From: Bacteroidota bacterium
GTDB taxonomy: Bacteria > Bacteroidota > Bacteroidia > Flavobacteriales > Schleiferiaceae
NCBI GenBank assembly: GCA_024742495.1
Contig: JANSYJ010000001.1
Coordinates: 639,565-703,564 of the forward strand
Length of the DNA: 64,000 nt
Direction: 5' to 3'
The notes under the pieces are model-generated. The model searched no databases and was not told the DNA's origin. It worked only from the letters and a program-made list of their open reading frames with translations. A program made the position numbers and the translations under genes. This document shows positions 50,523 through 58,265 of this stretch, in pieces; position 1 is the stretch's first letter; each line of letters opens with the position of its first letter.

Positions 50523-51368
50523 ATGCGCAGCATCGCGATTGCCTTTTTAATAGGGATTTCATTTTCAGCTAATTCCAAAGCAATTTTGGCCTTTAGGCAT
50601 CAAGGCTTGCAGGAGTGGTATCGGCAATTACAGAACTTTGAAGCGGTTAATCTAGACTCCAAGTTACTAGCCGATTGTAATGAAGCGGAAAAACAGTTTG
50701 CCGGATTGCAATACCATTGGCAGGCCTTATTGAGAGGGAAGGATCCGCATTGGCATTTCCAACAATTAAAAAGCCTGCAAGAAAGTAAACTTCAAAAGCC
50801 ATTTAGCGAAAATGAAATTCTGTTAAATGAGGTCTTATGCTCCTTTTTTATGGCGCGAGCAGCTTCCTTGCAGGGCCAAAGTTTAAGTAGTTTAAGCTCC
50901 TACTTAGGAGCAACAGAGGCCTTAGAGCGCCTAATGGAAATAAAGTCCTCCCATGAGGAAGCGCAACTCTTGCTGGTTATTTACAATTTGGCTTATCACG
51001 ATTTTGCCTCTAATCCCCTTTACTGGACGATTAGTGCTTGGTTGCCAAAACCAAAAAAGGAATTAAGCCTCCAAAGCCTAATTGCATTTGAAGGAAGCTC
51101 TTCGCCTTTAATAGCTTCGGAAGCGCAGTATTACAGTTATCGATTATTAAAGGAGGAGCAAGCCGCTCAGGCGGAAGAAAGTTTACTAAAGCTCCTGAAA
51201 GCTTATCCGAGGAATTGGATTTTTCGCTTAGAGCATTATAAAAGCTTTGGTTTGCAAAAGCGAAATGCCCAAAAACAAAAGGCCAAACTGCTAAGGGAAA
51301 TTGAAGCTTCGAACTATTTAAGCCAGCCCGAGAAGAAGCACTTTAAGACGGTTTTGGCGTCGTACTAG
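50523..51368 (+). CDS. Secreted helical protein in the ABC operon (unknown)
   Basis: A 281-residue protein not recognised by family. It has a signal peptide (MRSIAIAFLIGISFSANSKA) and an almost entirely helical, glutamine- and glutamate-rich body with TPR-like spacing (LLNEVLCSFFMARAASLQGQ, AEESLLKLLKAYPRNWIFRLEHYKS). It begins 5 bp after the permease stop, so it belongs to the sigma-54-controlled operon and may be the periplasmic partner of the transporter. Its end overlaps the convergent TPR gene by 26 bp. Confidence 0.7.
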   Translation: MRSIAIAFLIGISFSANSKAILAFRHQGLQEWYRQLQNFEAVNLDSKLLADCNEAEKQFAGLQYHWQALLRGKDPHWHFQQLKSLQESKLQKPFSENEILLNEVLCSFFMARAASLQGQSLSSLSSYLGATEALERLMEIKSSHEEAQLLLVIYNLAYHDFASNPLYWTISAWLPKPKKELSLQSLIAFEGSSSPLIASEAQYYSYRLLKEEQAAQAEESLLKLLKAYPRNWIFRLEHYKSFGLQKRNAQKQKAKLLREIEASNYLSQPEKKHFKTVLASY

Positions 51369-52200
51369 GATCGTTATCAAATACTTGTAAGACCTCTAAA
51401 TAAAAGAGTTGACGGTTTTCCAAAAGTTTTTCTTTGGCAATCATTTCTGCTTTGTCGGTGCCTCCCAAGTAATAGCGTTGTACCCAAGGAAATACGGCCA
51501 GGAAAGCATCAAAGAGACTATAGTTAACCCCCACGTTTACCGCCAGAGCCACCATGGCTACATTTAAGGCTATAGAGTTTAATCCATTTTTCAGGTCACC
51601 GCTATATAGCTGTCCCAATCCGGGTAAAAAGTAGCTCATCTTTTTAGCGAGCTTAGGTCGAGGTCGGTATAGGGAACTAGTATCCGAGTAAAGCCGGGCA
51701 ATGCTATTTACTTTCGCACTATCATCGCCCGCTGCCGCGGTGAAGGAGTGAAAAGATTGGTCAAAATCCTTGCGGGCATAATGGCAAATTCCTTCATAAA
51801 AATGAAAGCGTAATTCTTGCTCCTTATTGGCAGGATTGGAGGCATATATTTCAGCTAAGGCTAAGGAAAAGCGTTTTATTTGAATTAAACTTTGCACTTT
51901 GGCCAATAGCGCTTCTTGCTTTAGCAGGGCCTCAGAACTGGTGAAATAAACTCGATCAAAATAGGCTAAGGCTTTTTCCGCTTCAAAGGATCTGCGGTAG
52001 CATTGTCCCATTTTATAGAGGATCTCAACTTCAATTTCCTCAGGGCTAAAAAAGCGAGCACGTTCGTAAAAAAAGGTCGCCTCCGAATAACGCTCTTGCG
52101 CATAAAGCCTTTCCGCCAAAGCAAAGGTAGAATCAAGGCTTTGACTGCTAAGGCCACTTAGGAGCAGGCTACAAACGACGGTATAGAAAAGTCTCCACAT
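51343..52200 (-). CDS. Secreted TPR protein with C-terminal PGLGQ-type hairpin (DUF5683-like)
   Basis: A 285-residue exported protein. About 150 residues of TPR-like helices (FALAERLYAQERYSEATFFYERARFF) are followed by a membrane hairpin with the motif SYFLPGLGQLYSGDLKNGL (about 190-208) and a hydrophobic helix (NVAMVALAVNVGVNY). P-G-x-G-Q-x-Y-x-G hairpins occur in DUF5683 and TM2-like proteins of Bacteroidota. It overlaps the next gene upstream by 32 bp, implying translational coupling. No function known. Confidence 0.75.
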   Translation of the reverse strand: MWRLFYTVVCSLLLSGLSSQSLDSTFALAERLYAQERYSEATFFYERARFFSPEEIEVEILYKMGQCYRRSFEAEKALAYFDRVYFTSSEALLKQEALLAKVQSLIQIKRFSLALAEIYASNPANKEQELRFHFYEGICHYARKDFDQSFHSFTAAAGDDSAKVNSIARLYSDTSSLYRPRPKLAKKMSYFLPGLGQLYSGDLKNGLNSIALNVAMVALAVNVGVNYSLFDAFLAVFPWVQRYYLGGTDKAEMIAKEKLLENRQLFYLEVLQVFDNDPSTTPKPS

Positions 52201-52999
52201 CGGCTTGATAGTGTTCTAAAATTCCTCGATTGTACTTATTGGTAGCTTTAGCCGTACCAAAAATGTTTCCTAAATAAAAGCCCGTACTAATGGTGCCAAA
52301 GATCCAGCCATAGGCGCTATTTATTCCTTCTTGATTAAATCCACGATAGGAAGCATAGGCTGATCCTCCGATAAATAAAAGGGAAACCAGTCCGTCCTGC
52401 CAATTGCCGAGATATGCTTTCCCAGAACCGGGAACGATGGTACTCATTGCCACCGCTAGCGCTTTGTTTTTATATGGGAGATCTTCCCCCTGGCTAATCA
52501 ATTGCTCCAATTGGATTTCTTGGAGTTGGTAATTTGCATAAAGCGTTTTGGCTTCCGGGGCATTTCCATCACGTAAGGCCAAACTCACTTCCGCTACCTG
52601 CTTGTATTTTAAATCGAGGGCATGATGATTTTGGATATACACTTTTAAGCGTCCAAAATCCTGATTAAGAAATAGCAAGCGAGCCATTTCCTGACCAAGG
52701 TCGATGCTATTATGGTATTGCTGATGATCTGGGAAAAGAAGATCAAATCTTTTAATGCCTCCTTGGAAATCCCCAGCTTGGCGGTAGGATCGAATTAAAG
52801 CAAACTGCAAGCTATCGCTATTGGGCTGCATCATATTAATGCGCTCCCATTCCAATATTGCCAAGCTATGATTTCCTTTTTGATCAAGGAAGCGGGCAAA
52901 TTTTAGGGAATTCTCTAAATCGTATAGGTTTTTATCCTGGCCAAAGCTGGCGTAGGACAATACCAATAAGCAGAGTAAACGTAAGATTTTAATGGTCAT
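52169..52999 (-). CDS. Second secreted TPR / P-G-x-G hairpin protein
   Basis: A 276-residue paralogue-like partner of the next gene. Signal peptide (YASFGQ end), TPR-like helices (FARFLDQKGNHSLAILEWERINMMQPN), then a membrane hairpin with motif STIVPGSGKAYLGNWQDGLVS (about 195-215) and two hydrophobic segments. It overlaps the YidD-like gene by 11 bp and the downstream TPR gene by 32 bp. Both TPR genes appear to be descended from one ancestor, but identity is low by eye. Confidence 0.72.
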   Translation of the reverse strand: MTIKILRLLCLLVLSYASFGQDKNLYDLENSLKFARFLDQKGNHSLAILEWERINMMQPNSDSLQFALIRSYRQAGDFQGGIKRFDLLFPDHQQYHNSIDLGQEMARLLFLNQDFGRLKVYIQNHHALDLKYKQVAEVSLALRDGNAPEAKTLYANYQLQEIQLEQLISQGEDLPYKNKALAVAMSTIVPGSGKAYLGNWQDGLVSLLFIGGSAYASYRGFNQEGINSAYGWIFGTISTGFYLGNIFGTAKATNKYNRGILEHYQADVETFLYRRL

Positions 53000-53399
53000 G
53001 GTGTGGGTGACTTACCGGATCAAGAGCCAAGCCACTGGGCTCATGAAGCTCATATTGATCGAGGGAAAGAGGGTGGCAGCGGCTAATGCGGTCGAAGGCA
53101 TCAACACTACCTTTAATAAGGCCATTGCTGCGAATAGTTTGCAAGGCATAAACACTGCAGCTGGGGTGAAAATTACAGGCTTGAATATCTTGCGAGGAAA
53201 TGAAGAATTTATAGCCTGTAAAAAGCAGCTTCATAAATTCGAAGATTTCCGTTTCTCCTTGGTATTGATAGCTATAATCGGGCTTAACTGTTTCTTGAAC
53301 TATCGATCGCGCTAAAGCAATATCCTCATCGCTTTGTGCGCTTAGCTCAATACTAGTTAGGAATAGGGAAATTATACATAGGCTCTTTACCAGCTTCAT
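52989..53399 (-). CDS. YidD-family protein with signal peptide (exported variant)
   Basis: A 136-residue protein. The C-terminal two thirds match YidD (membrane protein insertion efficiency factor): LLFTGYKFFISSQDI, ACNFHPSCSVYALQTIRSNG, KGSVDAFDRISRCHP. Ordinary YidD is about 70-85 residues and sits at the inner face of the membrane near YidC. This one begins with a clear Sec signal (IISLFLTSIELSAQ) and an extra 30 residues, and ends with a histidine-rich tail (PVSHPHHDH). It overlaps both neighbours, so is presumably made as part of a complex with them. A role in the periplasm would be new. Confidence 0.85.
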   Translation of the reverse strand: MKLVKSLCIISLFLTSIELSAQSDEDIALARSIVQETVKPDYSYQYQGETEIFEFMKLLFTGYKFFISSQDIQACNFHPSCSVYALQTIRSNGLIKGSVDAFDRISRCHPLSLDQYELHEPSGLALDPVSHPHHDH

Positions 53400-54036
53400 T
53401 AACCTTTATGTTTTTATAATTGGTTTTCTGTACAATTTCCAAGCCTTCTACATACACTAGGTCTACAATTTCGGTAGGGAATTCTAAACCATTGATGTTT
53501 TGAAAGTTTCGGAAAAACTGTTTCCGAAGGATATTTCCGTCTTTATCTAAAAACACTAAGCCGAATAAGCGCTTGTCTTTCTGGCTGAGAAGAACATTAC
53601 CCAGCATCGACTTCATGATTAAAGGAGGCGTCCAGGTATAGATTACCATATCGCCGTTTTTCTCTACTTCCTTTAAGTCGTAGATGGATTCCCGCAGACC
53701 ATAATCGTGGAGCTTATTATTTAGGATAAGGTGGAAAATAGAGAATTCTACAATCGAGGCCCCTTCTGTTTTTTCATAAAGGGTATCGCCTCTCATCCTA
53801 AAAATTAGCGAATCTGAAAGGATCCATTTTTCCTCGTGGGGAAAGTTAAGATCGTAAACCACCTTGCGGTGATTGAGATCATAGTAAAAGCTACCTCTAG
53901 TTAAACTTAAGGTACTATCATCTTTAGATTTAATCGAAAAATCACCAGAAATCCGATAGAAGTCTTGCGCTTCTGCCGAGCTTAGGATGATAGTGCAGAG
54001 GAATAGCCAAAAGATTTTTTTCAATGCGATAGCCAT
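53353..54036 (-). CDS. LolA-like outer-membrane lipoprotein carrier fold protein
   Basis: A 227-residue exported protein. The beta-rich pattern with FYRISGDFSIKSKDDSTLSLTRGSFYYDLNHRKVVYDLNFPHEEKW, then IYTWTPPLIMKSMLGNVLLSQKDKRLFGLVFLDKDGNILRKQFFRNFQNINGLEFPTEI in parts, is like the LolA/LolB sheet family of outer-membrane lipoprotein sorting proteins. Identification is by pattern and is only probable. It overlaps the YidD gene by 47 bp and is the first gene after a terminator-like hairpin at 54043-54072. Confidence 0.6.
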   Translation of the reverse strand: MAIALKKIFWLFLCTIILSSAEAQDFYRISGDFSIKSKDDSTLSLTRGSFYYDLNHRKVVYDLNFPHEEKWILSDSLIFRMRGDTLYEKTEGASIVEFSIFHLILNNKLHDYGLRESIYDLKEVEKNGDMVIYTWTPPLIMKSMLGNVLLSQKDKRLFGLVFLDKDGNILRKQFFRNFQNINGLEFPTEIVDLVYVEGLEIVQKTNYKNIKVNEAGKEPMYNFPIPN

Positions 54037-54042
54037 AAATTA

Positions 54043-54072
54043 AAAATTCCCACCCGGTAGGGGGGGGAATTT
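54043..54072 (-). terminator. Terminator-like hairpin between 54090-54539 and the LolA-like gene
   Basis: AATTCCC/GGGAATT arms with an inner CCC/GGG pair, followed on the minus strand by T5. It is 18 bp after the stop of the upstream gene and directly before the LolA-like ATG at 54036, so it may partly attenuate the cluster. Confidence 0.7.
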
Positions 54073-54089
54073 TAAGAAGTTAAAAGAGC

Positions 54090-54539
54090 TTAAATAGTTG
54101 AAGCTGCAGTAGTTGCTGCTGCTGCAAATACAGCGAAGTAGAGGATAATACCTACTACAGAAGCACCCACACAACCCCAAAGAGCTTCTTTGGTTTCGTC
54201 TTTGTTTTCAGATACGAAGTACACGATTGCTACACCAGCTACACCGAATACACAACCCCAAATCCAAGATGGAACTCCAAGTACACGGTGACGCTTAGCC
54301 ATCGCAGGACTCATCATTGCCTGATCTGAAAGATTGTCCACCATTGGACTGTTGATAGCCTTAAGATCATTGAAACTTACGTTTTCGTTTTGATCTAGGT
54401 ACTGATCTAATTCTTCAACCTGCGCTAGTTCCGCATTCACTTCGTCAATATAGAAGTTGAATAAGTCACTGTTGTCGGCTTTTAGATCATTCACAGCGAA
54501 AGCTGAGATAAGGAAAGCTAAAGATAAAATTCGCTTCAT
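54090..54539 (-). CDS. Small exported membrane protein (unknown)
   Basis: A 149-residue protein not recognised by family. Signal peptide (LSLAFLISAFAVNDLKADN), an acidic linker of about 60 residues, then two membrane helices (about 95-115, SWIWGCVFGVAGVAIVYFV; about 122-145, GCVGASVVGIILYFAVFAAAA). The C-terminal part resembles Bacteroidota small proteins with two helices. The frame extends to 54581, but the -7 promoter at 54566-54573 lies inside that extension, so ATG 54539 is chosen. It leads the LolA-like/YidD/TPR cluster. Confidence 0.7.
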   Translation of the reverse strand: MKRILSLAFLISAFAVNDLKADNSDLFNFYIDEVNAELAQVEELDQYLDQNENVSFNDLKAINSPMVDNLSDQAMMSPAMAKRHRVLGVPSWIWGCVFGVAGVAIVYFVSENKDETKEALWGCVGASVVGIILYFAVFAAAATTAASTI

Positions 54540-54565
54540 TGTTGTGGTTTTAATAATAATCTGCT

Positions 54566-54573
54566 CAAATATA
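54566..54573 (-). promoter_or_regulatory. -7 element TATATTTG for the 54090-54539 gene
   Basis: Minus-strand TAnnTTTG match 27 bp before the ATG at 54539; fixes the start of that gene. Confidence 0.65.
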
Positions 54574-54752
54574 ACAAGCAAGTGCTAATATCACTAGGAT
54601 AGATGTTAAAATATAGATTTTTCTCCAGCTAAACTTTTAGACCTTCTTGCCGCTAACAAAGCAAGGCGCATTATTTTTACTCGCCCAATTTGAACCAAAA
54701 AAGGGATTATCCCTTAATTAAGAGTCACTTAAGAAGATTTCATCGCATTTTA

Positions 54753-56615
54753 ATGAAGCTGTCAACTACATTCATTCTAGCCCCCCTGTTTTTCGCAATT
54801 TTTTTTAGCAGCATGCCTTCGGCCAAGGCCCAAGAGTTCCAATACCCTGATCGCTATACCATCGTCCAAGATTTACTCAGCTTAAAGGATGATGCCATAG
54901 AGATGCAGATATTTCCACCATTATTAAGCGATACCAGCACCATTTTTCAGATGCCTGCGGTGGTGCCAGGGACTTATAAGCTTCATAATTATGGGCTTTT
55001 TATTCGCGACTTCCTCGCTTTAAATAGCCAGGGCGATACCCTTCCTGTTAGTCGCTTAGGTTTAAATTCTTGGCAGATTTCAAAAGCCAATGAACTCTAT
55101 TTAATCAAGTATAAAGTAGAAGACAGCTTCGATGCTGAGGATGGCAAGCACATTTTCCCGCCCAGTGGCAGTTCGAATGAGCAAGGCGCCTTTTTACTAA
55201 ATCAGTTCGCCTACATTGGTTATTTGATCGGCTATGATGATTTAGACTTTCACCTTAAAATACATCATCCTAAAGATTTTTACGGTGCCGGAGCGTGGAC
55301 CGGTGAAAGAACGGATAGCCTAGACAGCTTTGTTTTTTCCAACTACTTCGATCTTCATGACAATCCCTTTTTATACAGTCCTGCGGATACCATCAGCATA
55401 AGCTTAGGACAAACCCTGGTGGAATTAGCGGTTTTTAGCCCCAACAAAAAGCTAAGGGCCGATTCTACTATGCAAGCCGTTCGGGAGGTGCTGGAGGCAA
55501 GTGCCCTTTATTTAGGTGGCAACTTGCCGGTAGATAAGTATTCAATTCTGATTTATTGTGAACAGGATATGGAAGGTCAGCTTTCCTATGGCGCCCTAGA
55601 GCATCACCGTTCAACGGTTTTATATATGCCCGAAATGATGGGGAAAGATCTCTATCAAAGTATTCGAGACATTGTCGCCCATGAGTTCCTGCATATCATA
55701 ACGCCCTTGGGAATTCATTCGGAATACATAGCGGATTTCGATTTTGCGGATCCAAAAATGAGCCAGCATCTATGGCTATATGAGGGCGTAACCGAGTACA
55801 ATTCCCATTTGGTGCAGGTGCGGGATAGCCTTTATGATCTGGAGGAGTTTCTTTTGGTGATGCGCGATAAGTTCTTAAATAATGATCAGTATGAGCAAGT
55901 GCCCCTAACCGTTGCCAGCGAGTACACCTTGGATCTCTACCCTGATAATTATCTAAACTTTTACGATGGTGGTGCCATTGCGGCCATGGCTCTGGATTTG
56001 TATTTAATAGAGCAAACTAAGGGGGAAATGCGCTTGGTAGATTTATTAAAGAAAATGCAATCTCAATTTCCAGCCGACACCTTTTTTGTAGATGATGATC
56101 TCTTTAAAATTATGGCCAATAATAGTTTACCGGAATTAGAAGAGTTTATGGTGCGCCATTTCAAAGCGGGAGAAGCTTTTCCTTGGGAAAGCCTTTTTTC
56201 CACCGTTGGTATCGAATACCTGGAAACTGGGGTGGCTTATGGTTGGAGTTTAGGCTGTGATGAATTTAGCTTTGATCTGGAACAAGGCCGATTTATAATA
56301 GCCAGTGAAGAGGGGATTGATGCATTTGGAGAGGATTTAGGCCTGGAGCTGCTCGATCAAATTGTGAGCATTAATGGCGATACCTTGGCCATCTATAACT
56401 TCCAGGATATTTTAGAGAAATTTCAAGACGATACCCGAGCGGGTGATGAGATTGAAATGGTAATTGCTCGTCCGAAAAAGAAGGAAGGCTTTAAAATGAA
56501 AGTTTTAAAAGCGAAGGCCATGCAAATTGAATATGAAGAATCGCATCAGATTCGCCTTAATCCGCAGACCGAGGAATGGATGATTAAAAATCGCCAATTT
56601 TGGCTCAATCAATAA
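54753..56615 (+). CDS. M61-family metallopeptidase with PDZ domain
   Basis: A 620-residue exported peptidase of the M61 (glycyl aminopeptidase) family. The zinc-binding motif is HEFLHIITP and the downstream glutamate is in LYEGVTEYNS. A C-terminal PDZ-like domain (about 500-600, EDLGLELLDQIVSINGDTL) follows. ATG 54753 begins the signal peptide (KLSTTFILAPLFFAIFFSS); the longer frame from 54690 has no such signal at its N-terminus. These enzymes cleave small peptides in the periplasm. It precedes the rhodanese operon but has its own promoter region. Confidence 0.9.
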   Translation: MKLSTTFILAPLFFAIFFSSMPSAKAQEFQYPDRYTIVQDLLSLKDDAIEMQIFPPLLSDTSTIFQMPAVVPGTYKLHNYGLFIRDFLALNSQGDTLPVSRLGLNSWQISKANELYLIKYKVEDSFDAEDGKHIFPPSGSSNEQGAFLLNQFAYIGYLIGYDDLDFHLKIHHPKDFYGAGAWTGERTDSLDSFVFSNYFDLHDNPFLYSPADTISISLGQTLVELAVFSPNKKLRADSTMQAVREVLEASALYLGGNLPVDKYSILIYCEQDMEGQLSYGALEHHRSTVLYMPEMMGKDLYQSIRDIVAHEFLHIITPLGIHSEYIADFDFADPKMSQHLWLYEGVTEYNSHLVQVRDSLYDLEEFLLVMRDKFLNNDQYEQVPLTVASEYTLDLYPDNYLNFYDGGAIAAMALDLYLIEQTKGEMRLVDLLKKMQSQFPADTFFVDDDLFKIMANNSLPELEEFMVRHFKAGEAFPWESLFSTVGIEYLETGVAYGWSLGCDEFSFDLEQGRFIIASEEGIDAFGEDLGLELLDQIVSINGDTLAIYNFQDILEKFQDDTRAGDEIEMVIARPKKKEGFKMKVLKAKAMQIEYEESHQIRLNPQTEEWMIKNRQFWLNQ

Positions 56616-56632
56616 TGTGATTCAAATCACGA
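56616..56632. promoter_or_regulatory. Crp/Fnr-type palindrome upstream of the rhodanese-Trx operon
   Basis: TGTGATTCAAATCACGA contains the perfect inverted repeat GTGATT-CA-AATCAC and is nearly the same in form as the site upstream of mrp (TGTGAT-N4-ATCA). Its centre is about 30 bp before the -7 element, near -42 from the likely start of transcription, a class-II activator position. There is no -33 TTG, in keeping with activator dependence. Confidence 0.65.
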
Positions 56633-56653
56633 CTAGTAAAAGTAATTAGCTGT

Positions 56654-56661
56654 TATTTTTG
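56654..56661 (+). promoter_or_regulatory. -7 element TATTTTTG for the rhodanese operon
   Basis: TAnnTTTG match 15 bp before the ATG at 56677; excludes the TTG at 56659 as start. Confidence 0.7.
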
Positions 56662-56676
56662 CCAAAAATTAATACC

Positions 56677-56949
56677 ATGCAAGAACTCATTAATGACCCA
56701 AAGACTTTTTTAGTTGATGTACGTGAACCAGCGGAAGTTGCCGAAGTAGAGGTACCCGGTGCGGTAAATATTCCCCTTGGAACTTTGCCGGATAATTTGG
56801 ATCAATTTAAAAATGCCGAAGGCGCAGTAGTGGTTTTTTGCCGCAGTGGTGGCCGGAGCGAAAACGCTAAAAACTGGTTAAAGCAAAACGGCGTAACTGA
56901 TGTTCACAATGGTGGTGGTTACCCAGATGTATTACGACTAAAAAACTAA
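56677..56949 (+). CDS. Single-domain rhodanese-like sulfurtransferase
   Basis: A 90-residue rhodanese domain with active-site loop CRSGGRSEN (VVFCRSGGRSENAKNW), the usual conformation for sulfur transfer. It is probably cytoplasmic. It is the first gene of a three-gene operon with an exported rhodanese and a thioredoxin. The Crp/Fnr-type site ahead suggests redox or anaerobic control. Confidence 0.93.
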   Translation: MQELINDPKTFLVDVREPAEVAEVEVPGAVNIPLGTLPDNLDQFKNAEGAVVVFCRSGGRSENAKNWLKQNGVTDVHNGGGYPDVLRLKN

Positions 56950-56952
56950 AAT

Positions 56953-57345
56953 ATGTATCGATACTTAAGTCTATTTTTTGCCCTTATAAGTTTGGGCGCT
57001 TGTGCCCAAAGCACGCAAAGTGCAGCTCGTACAGATTTAAAGGTGGAAGAAGTTTCGACCTTAATTAAATCCGAAAAGGAAGTTGTGCTCATTGATGTGC
57101 GCACACCGGATGAGTTCAATGGCGGTCATATAGAGGGAGCGCTACACATGAATATTTACGATGCAGATTTCGAGGCACGCCTTAAGGAATTGGATCGCGA
57201 TAAGGAATATGTGATCTATTGCCGCAGTGGCGGCCGCAGTGGCAAGGCGAGCGATAAAATGGAAAATTTGGGATTTACCAATATCCATAATATGAAGGGT
57301 GGTATGATGGCTTGGGATCGGGCCGGCTTTCCTTCAAAGAAATAA
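56953..57345 (+). CDS. Exported rhodanese-like lipoprotein
   Basis: A 130-residue protein with lipobox LGAC (about residues 14-17) and one rhodanese domain, whose active-site loop CRSGGRSGKA is near residue 90. It is likely periplasmic-side membrane anchored. It starts 3 bp after the first rhodanese and ends 1 bp before the thioredoxin, so the three should act together in sulfur or disulfide transfer. Confidence 0.92.
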   Translation: MYRYLSLFFALISLGACAQSTQSAARTDLKVEEVSTLIKSEKEVVLIDVRTPDEFNGGHIEGALHMNIYDADFEARLKELDRDKEYVIYCRSGGRSGKASDKMENLGFTNIHNMKGGMMAWDRAGFPSKK

Positions 57346-57346
57346 T

Positions 57347-57646
57347 ATGGCCAGTTTTAAGGAATTGATACAATCTGAGAAGCCGGTACTCATCGACTTT
57401 TACGCCGATTGGTGCCAGCCATGCAAAACCTTAAGCCCTATCATAAAGCAGGTAAAAGAGCAATTGGGTGCTAAGGTTTCAGTTTTAAAGATTGATGTCG
57501 ATAAAAACCCTCAGCTTTCGCAAAAGCTCAATATTCAAGGGGTACCAACTTTAATGATCTACCGCAATGGCGAGCAGAAGTGGCGCCAAAGTGGGGTTTT
57601 AAGCGCGGAGGCCATTATTCAGCAATTGCAGTACTTTGGGGCCTAA
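57347..57646 (+). CDS. Thioredoxin
   Basis: A 99-residue thioredoxin with motif WCQPCKTLSPI (active CxxC at about 24-27, unusual QP between the cysteines), the cis-proline in GVPTLMIY and a normal fold length. It has no signal peptide and is cytoplasmic. As the last gene of the rhodanese operon it may reduce persulfides on the rhodanese. It overlaps the convergent deacetylase by 32 bp. Confidence 0.94.
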   Translation: MASFKELIQSEKPVLIDFYADWCQPCKTLSPIIKQVKEQLGAKVSVLKIDVDKNPQLSQKLNIQGVPTLMIYRNGEQKWRQSGVLSAEAIIQQLQYFGA

Positions 57647-58265
57647 TGGCTTCAAAGCGAAAGCCTTTTTCTTGGTAATATTCCAATATTTCCTCCAAAG
57701 CTATTTTTAAGCGGGGCCAAGCTTTTATGGAATCGTGAAAAACGATTATGGAGCCTGGCTTTGCCCGCTTCTTTATTTGTTTCACGCAGTCCTCAGCGCT
57801 AAGCTTGCTGTCCCAGTCACCGGCCAAAACATCCCACATAATAATTTCAAAACCCTCCGCCCTTAGGCCTTTTGCTTGGGCTTTTTTAATGCGCCCATAG
57901 GGAGGACGAAAGAGCTTACTTTGAAATTCTTTAGCACAAAGGGCGGTGTTTTCAAGATAGGCCTCGGTGCTGTACTGGCTGCCTTTGAAATGATTAAAAG
58001 TGTGGTTGCCCAAACTATGGCCATCCTCTACAATCTGAGCAAGAATAGCCGGATGCTTTTGCGCATTATCGCCTATGCAGAAGAAGCTAGCTTTGGCATT
58101 ATAAGTCTTTAAGCAATCGAGCACCCAAGGCGTAACCCCCGGTATTGGACCATCATCAAAACTTAAATAAAGCACATTATCATTATCCTCATGGGGATAG
58201 CGCCAGCGGTATTTAGGCTTTAAGGCCTGATACCATTTAGGAATATGATGTAAGTAGAATTGCAT
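57615..58265 (-). CDS. Polysaccharide deacetylase (NodB homology)
   Basis: A 216-residue carbohydrate esterase family 4 protein. SFDDGP (about 34-39) and HSLGNHTFNHF supply the metal site, and RPPYGR, MWDVLAGDWD and IIVFHDS are present. It has no signal peptide visible, so a cytoplasmic or uncleaved location is possible. Its ATG follows directly after the T-tract of the upstream terminator, so it has almost no leader. Confidence 0.9.
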   Translation of the reverse strand: MQFYLHHIPKWYQALKPKYRWRYPHEDNDNVLYLSFDDGPIPGVTPWVLDCLKTYNAKASFFCIGDNAQKHPAILAQIVEDGHSLGNHTFNHFKGSQYSTEAYLENTALCAKEFQSKLFRPPYGRIKKAQAKGLRAEGFEIIMWDVLAGDWDSKLSAEDCVKQIKKRAKPGSIIVFHDSIKAWPRLKIALEEILEYYQEKGFRFEAIRPQSTAIAE

